DNA of 14,982 nucleotides from Lachnospiraceae bacterium UBA4348 (GTDB taxonomy: Bacteria > Bacillota > Clostridia > Lachnospirales > Lachnospiraceae): NCBI GenBank assembly GCA_002394165.1, contig DGTA01000138.1, positions 1 to 14,982 of the forward strand, in the 5' to 3' direction. How positions within the stretch are numbered: position 1 is the stretch's first letter; each line of letters begins with the position of its first letter. The notes under the pieces were generated by a model. That model worked only from the letters and a program-made list of their open reading frames with translations, was not told the DNA's origin and did no database searches. Of this stretch, positions 14,163 through 14,982 are shown one piece after another. The position numbers and the translations under genes are program-made.

Positions 14163-14982
14163 ATGAGAGAAGAATATGAGAAGATGTCACTGGCGTCATT
14201 AAAGACGCTGGCTAAAGAAAGAGGAATCAGTCATCTTTCTGCGATGAAAAAGAGCCAGGTGATCGACGCCCTGATGCTTGATGATGCCACCAGGCGAAAT
14301 GCTGCAGGGCGGAGCGAGGGACGGCAGGCCCCGCGTCAGCCCATCGAGAACAGAGGTTCCAAGATCATCCTGACCAGAGGAAGAAATTCCATGCAGGAGC
14401 GCCGGCGGCCGGAAGGCCATTCCCAGGAGCGCGTACAGGAACGCGCACAGGAGCGGCGTCAGCCGGAGGCAAATACCGTCAGAGAGAGCGCTCCGGCTCA
14501 GGAGACGCCAAAAAGATCCGCACAGGCACCGGCTGAGAATGTGCAGCCGGCCAGGGAACCGGTCAATTACGACAGGCCTCCGATGGACCTGGCCGCGCTC
14601 GACAGCGGAAGCATGGCATCGGGAATACTGGAAGTGCTTCCGGACGGCTACGGTTTTATCCGCAGCGCGAACTATCTGCCCGGCGACAATGATGTCTATG
14701 TGGCTCCCTCCCAGATCAGGAGGTTCAATCTCAAAACCGGCGACGTGATCAGCGGGAATACGCGTATCCGTTCGCAGCAGGAGAAGTTCAGCGCGCTGCT
14801 CTATGTCCAGTCGATCAACGGGTATCCGCCTGAGGTGGCCTCGAAACGGCAGAATTTTGAGGATATGACTCCCATCTTCCCGGATCACAGACTAAGGATG
14901 GAGCGGGGACCAAGAGATATCGCCATGCGCGTCCTGGATCTGTTCTCCCCGATCGGAAAGGGGCAGAGGGGCATGATCGTCT
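14163..14982 (+). CDS. rho: Transcription termination factor Rho, partial (N-terminal part)
   Basis: Rho is a hexameric RNA helicase that ends transcription on untranslated RNA. The window ends after 273 residues, just before the P-loop. Residues 1-40 form a Rho N-terminal SAP-like domain (SLASLKTLAKERGISHLSAM). Residues about 45-140 are a low-complexity linker rich in Arg, Gln, Glu and Pro, with repeated QERxQER units. Residues about 150-225 are the cold-shock-like RNA-binding domain (ASGILEVLPDGYGFIR, and DNDVYVAPSQIRRF). RNFEDMTPIFP-like sequence at 229-240 and RDIAMRVLDLFSPIGKGQRG (251-270) start the ATPase domain. The ATG at 14163 is preceded directly by an in-frame TGA, so no longer start is possible; GAGG (14153-14156) lies 6 bases ahead. 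Linker length is within what varies among clostridial Rho proteins. Confidence 0.96.
   Translation, partial: MREEYEKMSLASLKTLAKERGISHLSAMKKSQVIDALMLDDATRRNAAGRSEGRQAPRQPIENRGSKIILTRGRNSMQERRRPEGHSQERVQERAQERRQPEANTVRESAPAQETPKRSAQAPAENVQPAREPVNYDRPPMDLAALDSGSMASGILEVLPDGYGFIRSANYLPGDNDVYVAPSQIRRFNLKTGDVISGNTRIRSQQEKFSALLYVQSINGYPPEVASKRQNFEDMTPIFPDHRLRMERGPRDIAMRVLDLFSPIGKGQRGMIV

Overview
The window looks like chromosomal DNA of an anaerobic, fairly GC-rich clostridial Firmicute, most likely Lachnospiraceae or a close relative. This is judged by eye from protein families and was not computed. Supporting signs are strong AGGAGG-type ribosome sites before almost every gene, a flavodiiron protein, a type III glutamine synthetase, and a Rho factor with an N-terminal SAP-like domain and a long linker. 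I see no tRNA, rRNA, insertion sequence, phage gene or CRISPR array.

Layout. Positions 1-917 (minus strand, running off the left edge) hold a flavodiiron protein, FprA type. A divergent promoter region of about 200 bp follows, with a perfect TTGACA-17-TATAAT promoter facing right. From 1136 to 8357 lies a complete peptide-type ABC importer in the order binding protein, permease, permease, ATPase, ATPase. Spacing in the permease and ATPase genes is tight. A strong hairpin without a U-tract separates the binding protein from the permeases. A 60-residue membrane protein (8369-8551) and a type III glutamine synthetase (8586-10697) follow on the same strand with no visible terminator. A CdaR/PucR-type regulator (10805-11893) has its own promoter and a terminator-like hairpin after it. 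The right part holds a membrane-anchored S41 (CtpA-type) protease (12015-13244), overlapped by a sigma-70-like gene that appears to lack region 4 (13229-14032), and then the start of rho (14163 to the right edge).

How the genes may work together. The importer would bring in peptides or a related nitrogen-rich solute, and the glutamine synthetase would assimilate ammonium. The shared strand and lack of a terminator suggest a nitrogen-acquisition unit, with the CdaR-like protein as a candidate local regulator; this is inference. Two importer parts are unusual. The binding protein carries an extra acidic segment of about 125 residues and shows no lipobox. The second permease carries about 210 extra residues between its first two membrane helices. 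Both additions would lie outside the cell.

The protease/sigma-like pair is the most unusual arrangement. The sigma-like protein keeps recognisable region 1.1, 1.2, 2 and 3 similarity, including the core-RNA-polymerase-binding motif. It lacks region 4 and the conserved promoter-melting tryptophans. It could be an RNA-polymerase-binding regulator rather than a normal promoter-recognising sigma factor.
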